A DNA stretch of 54,188 bases from positions 1 through 54,188 of the forward strand of contig JAHECK010000006.1 in assembly GCA_024641785.1 (NCBI GenBank). Direction: 5' to 3'. This DNA is from Flavobacteriales bacterium (GTDB lineage: Bacteria > Bacteroidota > Bacteroidia > Flavobacteriales_D > JAHECK01). Under the pieces are notes generated by a model. It ran no database searches, had not been told where the DNA came from, and saw nothing but the letters and a program-made list of their open reading frames with translations. Below, piece after piece: positions 39,715-49,790 of the stretch. The translations under genes and the position numbers were made by a program. Position 1 is the stretch's first letter, and the number at the start of each line of letters is the position of its first letter.

Positions 39715-42700
39715 TTATCTAATTAAGGTAACATCACCAGCATCATTAATTACTGTTCCTTGAACAGTTCTGGCTTTTACTTTCCATACATAGACATCTT
39801 GTTGAGATAATCTGCCTTTGTAGTAACCATCCCATCCAATATAAATGTTTGTTGATTCAAAAATTAGTTCTCCCCATCTATTAAATATCAATAACTGATA
39901 TTCTTCAATCCCTGCGGAGAATACGGGATGGAATACATCATTCAGATTTTCACCTGGATTTTGAGGATCATAATATCCACCATTGGATCCATTTGGATCA
40001 GGGGTAAAGGCATTTGGAAAATCAACATTCCCGCTAGCCTCAGCAAATACTATATTCTCAGAATAGAATGTGCTCGGACAGTTATACTCATTATTTGCTA
40101 TTAATGTTACTGTTTGCCAACCGGTAGTAGTATAAAAATGGATCGGATTTTCTTCAATTGAAGTTAAACCATCTCCAAAATCCCATTGATAATTAGTTGC
40201 ATTTTGTGAAAGGTTAAAAAAGGTAACAGGATCATTAGGAATATACACCGTTGTAGTTGAAGGGGTGAAGTAGGCAAAAGCTTGCGGATAAACTGTAATT
40301 GAATCGATGTGTTGTTCAGTATCTTGCCCACCTTCCCCTATTGCTGTTAAAGAAACAACATAGTTTCCAGCATTATAATAGGTATAGGTTGGGTTTTCTA
40401 AATTTGATTGGCCACCATCTCCAAAATCCCAAACATAAGAACTTGCGTAAAGGGATAGATTAGTAAATTGAACGACCATTGGAGTACATCCTTCATCACT
40501 TCCAATAAAATTAGCGATAGGAACAGGTGCTGCAATTTGAATTATTTGTTCAGCAATTGAGCTACATGATCCATTGTTTAAAGTGAGTGTGATCGTATAA
40601 ATCCCCCATGTAGCATAAGTATGCTCTGAAATTAAAGGATCATTGGATGTTTCACCATCTCCAAAAGTCCATGAGTAGTTTACATCTCCGGAATTTGATA
40701 GATCAAAAAGATCAATCGTAGCACTTGGATAGGTTTGACTTACCGGTGTAGCTGTAAAGATGGCTTCAGGAACCTGAAGCACGTAGATATCCTGATACAA
40801 GGTATCGGCACAGCCTTCATATCCTCGCGCTATATATACTAAGGAATAGATGCTGTCGCCCTGGACAAAGTTATTATAAGTATGTGTCGGTTCGGCGATA
40901 TTATCAAAGAATCCATCACCATATTCCCAGAAATAGTATAATGCTCCTATAGTATTGTTTTCCACATTTATAGTTAATGGATTACAAGCGATGGTATCAA
41001 AATTCACATCCAATACCATTTCAGGTAATACGCTAAGTATTTGTGAATACTGGGCTACACATCCACTAGCCGAAGTTGCGATCATATTGATCGTTCGATT
41101 GATTGGCACAGGTGTGGTATTCGTATAAACAACTGAGTGGAATTCCTGATCATTTGTAGATGTTTGTCCATCCCCATAATCCCAAAAATAGAGTGAAGCT
41201 CCTTGTGTGGTATTATGAATTAATGCTTCCACGGGATAACAATTTATTATAGTATCGATCTCGAAAAAGGCAATAGGCTGAGCTAATATCGTTATATCTT
41301 TAAATGCGGTATCAACACAATTTGCTGATGAAGCAATTAGCTGCACTGAAAATATTGAATCGTTTAAACTATTATTTACATAATTATGGATAGGATTAAT
41401 AGAAATAGATTGAAGTCCATCTCCAAAGTTCCATAAGTAATTATTAGCGCCGGTTGAATTATTTACATATTGAATTTGAGCAGGCGAACACGCACTGTCA
41501 GGTGAAGTAAATGCTGCCGTAACTTGAGGGAATACCTGAATATTTTGTAAGCTGGTATCTCTACAACCGAAATTAGTTTCAACGAAAAGTTGGGTTTGAA
41601 ATGTTAGAGGTATTCCTCCCACATTATAAAATAAATGAGTATGAATAGAATCACCTGTGTTGTTAATAGGTGTGTTATCTCCATAATTCCATTGATAAAA
41701 TGTTCCACCTATTGATTGATTTTCAAAATCTACGGGCAAAGGTGAACATCCTGTAGTATTACCCATCACAAATTGTGACAATGGTTTTGGATGAATAGTT
41801 ATATCATGATAAGCTGTATCTCTACATCCAAATGGGGAAATTGCATATAAAATAGAGGTAAATGTAGTATCATCCACCCAAGAGTTATTGCTATAAATAT
41901 GTTGAGCATTTTGTGAAACTACAGTGTTTGATCCGTCTCCAAACTCCCATTCGTATTGATCTGCACCAATACTTTGATTTAAAAATACCGCATTCAATGG
42001 AGCACATCCATCATCCGGAGCTGTAAATTGCGCAACTACCTCGGGGAATACTTCAATAGTTTGAGCAATAGTATCTGTACATCCTTTGTCGGTTATTGAA
42101 ATTAATTGTGCTAAGTATTGCTGCGAAGTAGGAAGGAAGTTATTATAGACATGATTAATAAGTGAATTATTGGTTGTGTCATTATTCGTTCCATCCCCCC
42201 ATTTCCAAATATGTGTAATACCACCTGTCGAGAGGTTTTCAAATTCCACATCAAGTGGCGCACATCCTAAAGCAGGAATAGCATTCATAGCACTTGTAGG
42301 ATTTGGATGCACGATCACACCAGTAGAAGCCGTATCCGAACAACCAAAAGCATTGGTCGCAATTAAGACAGCAGTAAATGGCATTGAATTCGTTGTAAAA
42401 TTATAATAAGTGTGAGTAGGTGCCTGTTGATTTGATGTGTTGCCATCACCAAATTCCCAATACCATGCTACAGCACCATCATTAGCTGACTGAGGAAAAT
42501 TAACTGATAAAGGACTACATCCTGAATCAGGATTTGATACGATACTAAGCACTAATTGAGGATTTACTGATAAAGTATGAGTAACCGTGTCAGAACATCC
42601 ATTAGCGGAAAACGCAATCAACTGCACATTATAATTTTGGATAAATAAACTCGTATTTATAAAAACGTGAGATGGGTTAATTAAAGTCGAAATAGGTGAA

Positions 42701-44787
42701 CCATCATCAAAATCCCATTCATATGAAATCCCATTTATGGAATTATTAGTGAATTGAACCGACGCCGGAGCACAATTTGGTACAGGAGTATTTGTGAATT
42801 CAGCTAGTGATCCTGGATAAACAGTTACACTGCTGTTGGCTGTGTCTTTACAACCAACCGGTGAAGTAGCGATCAGTTGAACCAGATAAGTGGAGTCATT
42901 CGCTCCAATATTTATATAGCTATGTGTTGGATCTTGCATACCAGATATAAATCCATCACCAAATTCCCAAACATAATTATTTGCACCAATAGTATTGTTT
43001 GTAAAAGAAACATTTAAGGTTGTACAACCCGAATCCGGGCTGGCTACAAAGCTCACAAGAGGTTTTGGCTCTACTGTAATCGGGGTTAAGATGGTGGAGC
43101 TACAATTTGAAGTTTGAACCGTTAAGGTTACGGTAAAAGAACCTGCATTGATATATAGATGCGATGGGTTTTGTAAATTGGATGTATTTCCATCTCCAAA
43201 ATCCCAACTCCATGAAATGATCGGATCGACTACAGGAAAACTTGAAAGATCGAGGAAATCGGTCACTGCATCTTCACAAACCGTTGAAACTAAGAAATTA
43301 GCAACGGGAGATTGCCATACATTAACAACCTGATTAGAAATATCCGTACAGCCATTAGAAGAAGCAACTGTAAGTGTAACATTATAGAATCCCGGGGAAC
43401 TGTAAAACTGAGCAGGTGGTACTTGAAGGTTTGATGTATTACCGTTTCCAAAATCCCAGTTCCATGAAATTGCTCCACCGCTTGAATTATCGGTAAATGT
43501 TACCGTCATTGAATCACATTCATTATTATTAGATAATAAAAAATCTGACGTAGGAGTTGGCTGGACATGAATATTGACCGATGCAGTATCTGTACATCCG
43601 GATCCTGCAGCGGAAACACTTCCAACAAATTGAACATTATAATCTCCCGAATTTGTATAGCTATAATTTTGAACACCTGCACCCAGGCCTAACCATCCTG
43701 TTCCGTCGTCAAAATTCCATGAAAAACTATTAGGTGTATTTGCTATTATTGAACCAATAAAGGTAGCGACCTCATTTTCACAGACCGTATCCGGGAAAAC
43801 AGTAAGACCAACTTCAGGTGTTACCGTAATGAAAACCGTTTGATATGCTGTGTCTAATCCACAATAGGAACTATCGATCAACATAACAGTGTAAGCTCCC
43901 GGACCAGGAAAACCAAGTTGTCTGGGAGCGGTTGGAGGCCATGGAGTCCAATCAATAATAGAATCATATCCTAATCCCCAATAATCTCCAAAATTCCAAT
44001 ATTCATATCGTTGAGCTGAATTATCAGGTTGACAATTCATATCCGTTGTATTAAAGAATGTAAAAATGGTATCAGGGTAACAGAGAACCAGATCCGAAGG
44101 AGTAATATGGGCCGTATCTACATCCCAAGTATTAATAGTACCAAATGTACTGGTGGTAACCCCACAATAGTTGTCTGCCGTTAATGAGACCGTAATACCA
44201 CAACCTGAATTATTTGGAAGATAGGTATGGGTGACCATTTGCCCGACATTGGTATTATCGTACACTACAGGGGGCGAACCATCTCCAAAGTCCCATGTGA
44301 AAACAGTAGTCTCTGAAACAGGTTTACCTGAAGTTTGATTTGAATTATTTATAAATGAAAAATCTCCGGGAACACATACACTTAAATCGACTCCGAAAGG
44401 AATACCGATCTCGGAAGTTGTTTTTTCTTCCATTACCACTACACCAGTAATTTGACAACCGGGGAATAATCCGGGATCAGGAGTAAAGATGAGAATAAAT
44501 GTATCAACTGCAGCTAAATAAAGATGGTTTACTGAAAGGTCGGCAGGTCCAAATCCGGTACCTACCTGTAAGGGTGAACCATCACCCCAATCAACAGTGT
44601 AATTTCCAACGATCATGTTGGTTTGGAGAGTCAGAAAATAGTTTGCACCACCACATGAAACCCAATACGGAGCATCTGTAAAAACTAAGCTTCCATTTAG
44701 AAGTTCAGGGCATTGGGCATTCGTTTCTTTTAGCGAAAAGAAATTGAATGTCAATACTAAACTTAATAATAAGAAAACGTGTTTCAA
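39715..44787 (-). CDS. Giant PKD-repeat surface protein with T9SS type-B C-terminal sorting domain
   Basis: 1690 aa; signal peptide; roughly 18 PKD cores (WDFGDGNTSNLQNPSHLY etc.); C-terminus FPNAFTPDPNGSNGGYYDPQNPGENLNDVFHPVFSAGIEEYQLLIFNRWGELIFESTNIYIGWDGYYKGRLSQQDVYVWKVKA. Confidence 0.93.
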   Translation of the reverse strand: MKHVFLLLSLVLTFNFFSLKETNAQCPELLNGSLVFTDAPYWVSCGGANYFLTLQTNMIVGNYTVDWGDGSPLQVGTGFGPADLSVNHLYLAAVDTFILIFTPDPGLFPGCQITGVVVMEEKTTSEIGIPFGVDLSVCVPGDFSFINNSNQTSGKPVSETTVFTWDFGDGSPPVVYDNTNVGQMVTHTYLPNNSGCGITVSLTADNYCGVTTSTFGTINTWDVDTAHITPSDLVLCYPDTIFTFFNTTDMNCQPDNSAQRYEYWNFGDYWGLGYDSIIDWTPWPPTAPRQLGFPGPGAYTVMLIDSSYCGLDTAYQTVFITVTPEVGLTVFPDTVCENEVATFIGSIIANTPNSFSWNFDDGTGWLGLGAGVQNYSYTNSGDYNVQFVGSVSAAGSGCTDTASVNIHVQPTPTSDFLLSNNNECDSMTVTFTDNSSGGAISWNWDFGNGNTSNLQVPPAQFYSSPGFYNVTLTVASSNGCTDISNQVVNVWQSPVANFLVSTVCEDAVTDFLDLSSFPVVDPIISWSWDFGDGNTSNLQNPSHLYINAGSFTVTLTVQTSNCSSTILTPITVEPKPLVSFVASPDSGCTTLNVSFTNNTIGANNYVWEFGDGFISGMQDPTHSYINIGANDSTYLVQLIATSPVGCKDTANSSVTVYPGSLAEFTNTPVPNCAPASVQFTNNSINGISYEWDFDDGSPISTLINPSHVFINTSLFIQNYNVQLIAFSANGCSDTVTHTLSVNPQLVLSIVSNPDSGCSPLSVNFPQSANDGAVAWYWEFGDGNTSNQQAPTHTYYNFTTNSMPFTAVLIATNAFGCSDTASTGVIVHPNPTSAMNAIPALGCAPLDVEFENLSTGGITHIWKWGDGTNNDTTNNSLINHVYNNFLPTSQQYLAQLISITDKGCTDTIAQTIEVFPEVVAQFTAPDDGCAPLNAVFLNQSIGADQYEWEFGDGSNTVVSQNAQHIYSNNSWVDDTTFTSILYAISPFGCRDTAYHDITIHPKPLSQFVMGNTTGCSPLPVDFENQSIGGTFYQWNYGDNTPINNTGDSIHTHLFYNVGGIPLTFQTQLFVETNFGCRDTSLQNIQVFPQVTAAFTSPDSACSPAQIQYVNNSTGANNYLWNFGDGLQSISINPIHNYVNNSLNDSIFSVQLIASSANCVDTAFKDITILAQPIAFFEIDTIINCYPVEALIHNTTQGASLYFWDYGDGQTSTNDQEFHSVVYTNTTPVPINRTINMIATSASGCVAQYSQILSVLPEMVLDVNFDTIACNPLTINVENNTIGALYYFWEYGDGFFDNIAEPTHTYNNFVQGDSIYSLVYIARGYEGCADTLYQDIYVLQVPEAIFTATPVSQTYPSATIDLFDLSNSGDVNYSWTFGDGETSNDPLISEHTYATWGIYTITLTLNNGSCSSIAEQIIQIAAPVPIANFIGSDEGCTPMVVQFTNLSLYASSYVWDFGDGGQSNLENPTYTYYNAGNYVVSLTAIGEGGQDTEQHIDSITVYPQAFAYFTPSTTTVYIPNDPVTFFNLSQNATNYQWDFGDGLTSIEENPIHFYTTTGWQTVTLIANNEYNCPSTFYSENIVFAEASGNVDFPNAFTPDPNGSNGGYYDPQNPGENLNDVFHPVFSAGIEEYQLLIFNRWGELIFESTNIYIGWDGYYKGRLSQQDVYVWKVKARTVQGTVINDAGDVTLIR

Positions 44788-44920
44788 ATTAAAGGCTTTA
44801 TAGGTTTAAATACATTTTTACGGCCTAGCAAACGAAAAAGATACGTTCAGGTTCAAATATGTTTAAAATTAGAAGGGGTTTAAGATCTTAGTGAATTATT
44901 TATCACCATCTTAGTATTGA

Positions 44921-46057
44921 TTACTTTAAAAGAATTTCTTTAAGAGCCAGAATCAATCGGTCAATTTCATTAGAATTATTGAGATGACTTATTGAAATTC
45001 GAATAGCAGGCCAATCATCTCTCGATCCAATCGCTCTTAAAACATGTGAAAAGGCGGTGGAACCGGAGGAACAAGCGCTACCGGCAGATACAGCAATTCC
45101 TTTTATATCTAATGCAAAAGGAAGCATATCGCTACTTTTAGACGGAGGAAATGAAACATTTAGAATGGTATATAAGCTATTTTCTCCCTGAATACCATTG
45201 AATTTTATAAGCGGGAAATGTTCTAAAAGTTTAATTTTAAGCTCTTCTCTTAAAGCCAAAACAGTTGCTTTTCGATCCTCAAGATCTTTATAAGCAAGTT
45301 CTGCCGCAAGTGTCATTCCAACAATAGCACTTACATTTTCAGTACCGGCTCGCAGTTCTCTTTCCTGAGGACCACCTTTAATTTGAGATAAAGATTTAGT
45401 CCCTTTTTTTATATATAAAAATCCTATTCCTTTTGGGCCATGAAATTTATGTGCGCTCACAGATAAGAAGTGGATATTTGAAAGCTGACTTAAATCGATG
45501 GGATAATGAGCAAAAGTCTGAACTGCGTCTGTATGGAAATAACAATTGTATTTTGAAACAAGTGCATTTATTTTTTGAATTGGATGAAGCGTTCCTATTT
45601 CATTATTGGCATGCATTAAACTAACCAGCGAATTAGGGTTTTCAGCTAAAAGCCTTTCCAGATGATCCAGATCTACAATTCCATTTTTATCAATATCGAC
45701 ATATAAAACAGGTATTTGCTCCTGATAGGATCTAGCGGTATTTAAAACCGCTTTATGTTCCGTTTTGGCTGTGATTATTGCATTGACTTTTAAGGAATTT
45801 ACTGCGATATAAAAAGCGAGATTATTAGCTTCAGAACCACCAGATGTAAATGTGATCTCGGATGCTTTGCACTTAAGCATATCGGCAATTTTTTTACGGC
45901 TAAATTCAATTGCCGATTTTGTTTCTCTTCCAAACGAATGTGTTGATGAAGGATTACCAAAAGCGATCCTCATGTAGGGAATCATTTCGTACATCACCTC
46001 TTCCAGCATAGGGGTACTGGCCGCGTTATCAAAATATATTTTTTCCTTTATATCCAT
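44921..46057 (-). CDS. Cysteine desulfurase family protein (NifS/IscS-like)
   Basis: IYFDNAASTPMLEEV, FGNPSSTHSFGRETK, TSGGSEANNLAFY, HTDAVQTFAHYPIDL, SVSAHKFHGPKGIGFLYIKKG, SAGSACSSGS. Confidence 0.95.
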   Translation of the reverse strand: MDIKEKIYFDNAASTPMLEEVMYEMIPYMRIAFGNPSSTHSFGRETKSAIEFSRKKIADMLKCKASEITFTSGGSEANNLAFYIAVNSLKVNAIITAKTEHKAVLNTARSYQEQIPVLYVDIDKNGIVDLDHLERLLAENPNSLVSLMHANNEIGTLHPIQKINALVSKYNCYFHTDAVQTFAHYPIDLSQLSNIHFLSVSAHKFHGPKGIGFLYIKKGTKSLSQIKGGPQERELRAGTENVSAIVGMTLAAELAYKDLEDRKATVLALREELKIKLLEHFPLIKFNGIQGENSLYTILNVSFPPSKSSDMLPFALDIKGIAVSAGSACSSGSTAFSHVLRAIGSRDDWPAIRISISHLNNSNEIDRLILALKEILLK

Positions 46058-47430
46058 GATTCAATTAAACGAATCGTTGTATTTGCCAATTCATTTGCAT
46101 CCTTTTCATTATTCGCTTCAGAATAAATCCTAATAATGGGTTCGGTATTCGATTTCCGCAAATGAACCCATCCTTCTTTGAAGTCAACTTTCACTCCATC
46201 GATGCTATTTACTTCTTCATTTTGATGATGTGAAGCAAATTTATCTAATAGTAAATCTACGTTTATTTCAGGAGTAAGCTGAATCTTATTTTTAGAAATA
46301 TGGTAGGCCGGATACGATTGTTTTAAAGCCGTCATTTTCATTTTTTTCTCGGCTAAAAGACTTAAAAATAAAGCTATTCCAGCAAGAGCATCTCTTCCAT
46401 AGTGCAATGCCGGCACAATAATTCCCCCATTTCCTTCACCTCCAATAATCGCTTTTACTTCTTTCATTTTACTTACCACATTTACTTCTCCAACGGCTGA
46501 AGCAAAATATTCTACATTATGTTTTGTTGCAATATCTCTTAATGCTCTGGTGGAAGAAAGATTTGAAACCACATTTCCCTTTTGTTTCCCGAGTACATAA
46601 TCTGCGACGGCAACCAAAGTATATTCTTCTCCAAACATGCTTCCATCTTCACAAATAAGCGCAAGCCGATCAACATCAGGGTCAACAACAATCCCAAGAT
46701 CTGCTTTTAGTTCTTTCGTTCTGGTTGATATCTCCGTTAAATTTTCGGGTAAGGGCTCTGGATTATGAGGGAAATGGCCATTAGGTTCACAATATATTTT
46801 ATGAATTTTATTAACTCCAAGTGCACTTAATAATTTTGGAATAAAAATCCCACCTGTGCTATTTACAGCATCGATGGTAACAGAAAAATTTGCCTCTTTT
46901 ATCGCTTGTATATTGACCCATGGAAGGGAAAGTACTTTTTCGATATGATAATGACCATCGTCTGGTATACTGGAAATTTCGCCAAGTGAGTCGACATTTA
47001 CATATTCGAAATCATCCATTTCAGCAAATTTTAGAATTTTCTCTCCTTCTTCTGCTGAGAGGAATTCCCCTTTATTATTTAATAATTTTAAGGCATTCCA
47101 TTCTTTTGGATTGTGACTTGCGGTTAAAATAATCCCGCCATTTGCTTTTAGATAGGGGACAGTCATTTCAACCCCCGGCGTAGTGGATAGACCTAAATCG
47201 ATGACGTCAATGCCACATGCTACTAATGACTGTGAAACTATCGAGGAAACAAACTCCCCTGAAATCCGCGCATCACGTCCTACAATTACTTTTAAAGATC
47301 CTTTTTCATTGGTTCTCAGCCATTTTGCATAGGCTGAAGCAAATTTAACTAAGTCTAATGGGGTTAAATTATCGCCTGTTTTTCCGCCAATGGTTCCGCG
47401 TATTCCGGAGATGGATTTTATTAAAGTCAT
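46048..47430 (-). CDS. glmM: Phosphoglucosamine mutase-type phosphohexomutase
   Basis: SGIRGTIGGKTGDNLTP, ILTASHNPKEWNALK (active-site Ser loop), DPDVDRLALICEDG, GEGNGGIIVPALHYGRDALAG. Start likely MTLIKS at 47430 because the ORF-track ATG (47445) lies inside the apparent -7 box. Confidence 0.9.
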   Translation of the reverse strand: MTLIKSISGIRGTIGGKTGDNLTPLDLVKFASAYAKWLRTNEKGSLKVIVGRDARISGEFVSSIVSQSLVACGIDVIDLGLSTTPGVEMTVPYLKANGGIILTASHNPKEWNALKLLNNKGEFLSAEEGEKILKFAEMDDFEYVNVDSLGEISSIPDDGHYHIEKVLSLPWVNIQAIKEANFSVTIDAVNSTGGIFIPKLLSALGVNKIHKIYCEPNGHFPHNPEPLPENLTEISTRTKELKADLGIVVDPDVDRLALICEDGSMFGEEYTLVAVADYVLGKQKGNVVSNLSSTRALRDIATKHNVEYFASAVGEVNVVSKMKEVKAIIGGEGNGGIIVPALHYGRDALAGIALFLSLLAEKKMKMTALKQSYPAYHISKNKIQLTPEINVDLLLDKFASHHQNEEVNSIDGVKVDFKEGWVHLRKSNTEPIIRIYSEANNEKDANELANTTIRLIESWI

Positions 47431-47442
47431 TTGTTTTTTTTG

Positions 47443-47450
47443 CAAAGATA
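47443..47450 (-). promoter_or_regulatory. Putative -7 box (TATCTTTG) for glmM
   Basis: Minus strand TATCTTTG matches TAnnTTTG, 13 nt before the likely ATG at 47430; no convincing -33. Confidence 0.45.
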
Positions 47451-47530
47451 AAAACGAATTATAGGCATCATCTATTATTTTATTCTTTATTAACCAAAGT
47501 AATTGTGAATAAATGCCGTTTATTAATAGA

Positions 47531-47557
47531 TTGGATTAGGTAGGTTTAATATATTTG
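47531..47557 (+). promoter_or_regulatory. Putative Bacteroidota promoter for the TPR-comA-DUF368-aroE operon
   Basis: TTG at 47531 and TATATTTG at 47550-47557, start codon at 47579. Confidence 0.5.
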
Positions 47558-47578
47558 CAGACGAATAATCTATAGCGA

Positions 47579-48994
47579 ATGGAAGACCATTTTGATTCAG
47601 ATGAAAGGGAATTCGAAGAAGAGTTAGCTATCACACTTAGTAGATTTAACGAAATGAAAGCATCTAAAAAGGATTACTTTTTTGATGTGAGTGATTTCGA
47701 AAGCCTATTTGATCATTTTTTAGAATTAGGTGAAATAACCCAAGCTTCTGAAGTTTTGGATCTCTCTGTGAAACAGCATCCTTTTGCCACTTCAATGGCT
47801 GTTAGAAAAGCGCAACTTTGTATTGTTAGAGGACAATTGAATGATGCGTTAAGCATCTTGAACAAAGCAGAGAAGATCGAGCCATTTAATATTGATCTAC
47901 TAATGATCAAGGCCAGCGTCTTTAGTCAAATGCATCAGCATGAGAAAGCGATCATGTATTATACTAAGGCGCTTGAAAATGATGGAGGAAATGAAGTTGA
48001 TATCATGCTTGAAATGGCAATGGAATATCAGGAATTATTTCAATTCGAAAAATCCATTTTGATGTTGGCTAATTTATTGGATCATGATCCTGAAAATGAA
48101 ATCGCTTTGCATGAAATCGCGCATTGTTATGAGCGATTAGAAGAAGTAAAAGATGGAATCGAGTTTTTTAATACATTTATTGATGAACATCCTTTTTCAG
48201 CGACGGCGTGGTTTAATTTAGGTGATCTATATGCACGTTCTGATATGTCAGAAAAAGCCATTGAAGCATACGATTTTGCTATTTCAATTAAAGAAGATTT
48301 TGCACATGCTTATTTTAATAAAGCATCTGTTTATGCTAATGATGAAGATTATAAAAGCGCCTTGGAATTCTTTATCGAATGTTCACATTATGAAGGGGAT
48401 AATCCATTGACCTTCTGTTTTATAGGTGAATGTTACGAGAAGTTGGAAGAGTATAGAATGGCCCTTGAGTATTATGATAAAGTGCTTGAAATAGATGAGA
48501 ATTGGGCAGATGCATGGATGGGAAAAGCAGCTGTTTTTTCCTTACTGAAAGAGGATAAAAAAGCATTACCAAACATAAAAAGAGCTCTCAAGCTTATTCC
48601 GGAAAGCACGGAATACCTTTTATATTATGCAAAGCTTAATGCCCGATTAAATAAAGGAGAAGAAGTGATCCACAGCTATGAAAAGCTATTAGAGATCGAT
48701 CCTGAAAGCATTGAAATTTGGTTAGATTATTCGCAGTATTTTGATGATCTTGGTGAAATTGAGAATGCGATTGAGATCATGATGGAGGGCTTGTCATTTC
48801 AAGGAGAAAAGGCAGAGTATAATTACCGAATGGCTGCTTATCTTCTTAAAGCCGGTAAGGAGCCGGAAGCCCTTATCTTTTTAGGTGAAGCATTGCTCGA
48901 AGATTATGATTCACATCAATTACTCTTCGATTATTATAAAGAAGCAATAAATATTATTAATGTCAATCAATTAATACAGATCTTTAAATCATGA
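47579..48994 (+). CDS. Tetratricopeptide repeat protein
   Basis: Many TPRs, e.g. ATAWFNLGDLYARSDMSEKAIEAYDFAISIKEDFAHAYFNKASVYANDEDYKSALEFF. Confidence 0.95.
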   Translation: MEDHFDSDEREFEEELAITLSRFNEMKASKKDYFFDVSDFESLFDHFLELGEITQASEVLDLSVKQHPFATSMAVRKAQLCIVRGQLNDALSILNKAEKIEPFNIDLLMIKASVFSQMHQHEKAIMYYTKALENDGGNEVDIMLEMAMEYQELFQFEKSILMLANLLDHDPENEIALHEIAHCYERLEEVKDGIEFFNTFIDEHPFSATAWFNLGDLYARSDMSEKAIEAYDFAISIKEDFAHAYFNKASVYANDEDYKSALEFFIECSHYEGDNPLTFCFIGECYEKLEEYRMALEYYDKVLEIDENWADAWMGKAAVFSLLKEDKKALPNIKRALKLIPESTEYLLYYAKLNARLNKGEEVIHSYEKLLEIDPESIEIWLDYSQYFDDLGEIENAIEIMMEGLSFQGEKAEYNYRMAAYLLKAGKEPEALIFLGEALLEDYDSHQLLFDYYKEAINIINVNQLIQIFKS

Positions 48995-49782
48995 TGCAAA
49001 ATTTCGAACTACCATTTATCCCCGATCGTCCTGTAAAGCCTAGAAACACAGGAATTACAATGGTTATGGATAAAGGATTAAGTCTGCGGGAAGCGGAAAA
49101 CTTCATTGAGTCAGGAGCTCATTTAGTAGATATAATGAAATTGGGATTTGGAACTTCTTATGTCACTCCTTTTCTTAAAGAAAAAATAAAGCTTTATCAC
49201 GATGCAGGCCTAAAGGTTTATTTTGGAGGTACCTTATTTGAGTCTTTTATTGTAAGAGGAATGTATGATGATTTCAAACGCTTATTAGATAAATTTGATT
49301 TGCAAACAGTGGAAGTTTCTGATGGTTCGATCAGTTTGCCAACAGATGATAAGTTGAATTACATCCGTGATTTAGCAAAGAATTTCACTGTTCTAAGTGA
49401 AGTTGGTTCTAAGGAAGCAGGGATCATTATCAGTCCGGGTAAATGGATCAAAATGATGAATGCTGAGCTTGAAGCCGGATCATGGAAAGTGATCGCTGAA
49501 GCGCGTGAAAGTGGAAATGTAGGAATCTACAGAGCGAATGGTACTGCTCATACCTTATTGGTAAATAAGATCTTAAATAAAGTTGATAAAGATAGTATCC
49601 TTTGGGAAGCACCTATAAAAGGTCAGCAAGTATGGTTTATTAAAATTCTTGGTAGTAATGTTAATCTTGGAAATATTGCACCTCACGAATTGATACCCCT
49701 TGAAACCCTTCGATTAGGTCTAAGAGGAGATACCTTTTTTGATTTTCTTCCTGAGTCTAATGTTGAAGCATTCAAACTTTAA
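48991..49782 (+). CDS. Phosphosulfolactate synthase (ComA)-like protein
   Basis: GITMVMDKGLSLREAENFIESGAHLVDIMKLGFGTSYV, LKVYFGGTLFE, VEVSDGSISLP, VLSEVGSKEAG: (PSL) synthase family pattern. Confidence 0.85.
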   Translation: MMQNFELPFIPDRPVKPRNTGITMVMDKGLSLREAENFIESGAHLVDIMKLGFGTSYVTPFLKEKIKLYHDAGLKVYFGGTLFESFIVRGMYDDFKRLLDKFDLQTVEVSDGSISLPTDDKLNYIRDLAKNFTVLSEVGSKEAGIIISPGKWIKMMNAELEAGSWKVIAEARESGNVGIYRANGTAHTLLVNKILNKVDKDSILWEAPIKGQQVWFIKILGSNVNLGNIAPHELIPLETLRLGLRGDTFFDFLPESNVEAFKL

Positions 49783-49790
49783 GCGCTCTT

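Noticed and set aside
42170-44681. Small antisense/sense ORFs inside the PKD protein (42170-42406, 43148-43333, 43290-43478, 44499-44681)
   Set aside because: Overlap a strongly supported 1690-aa CDS, with no protein-like motifs.
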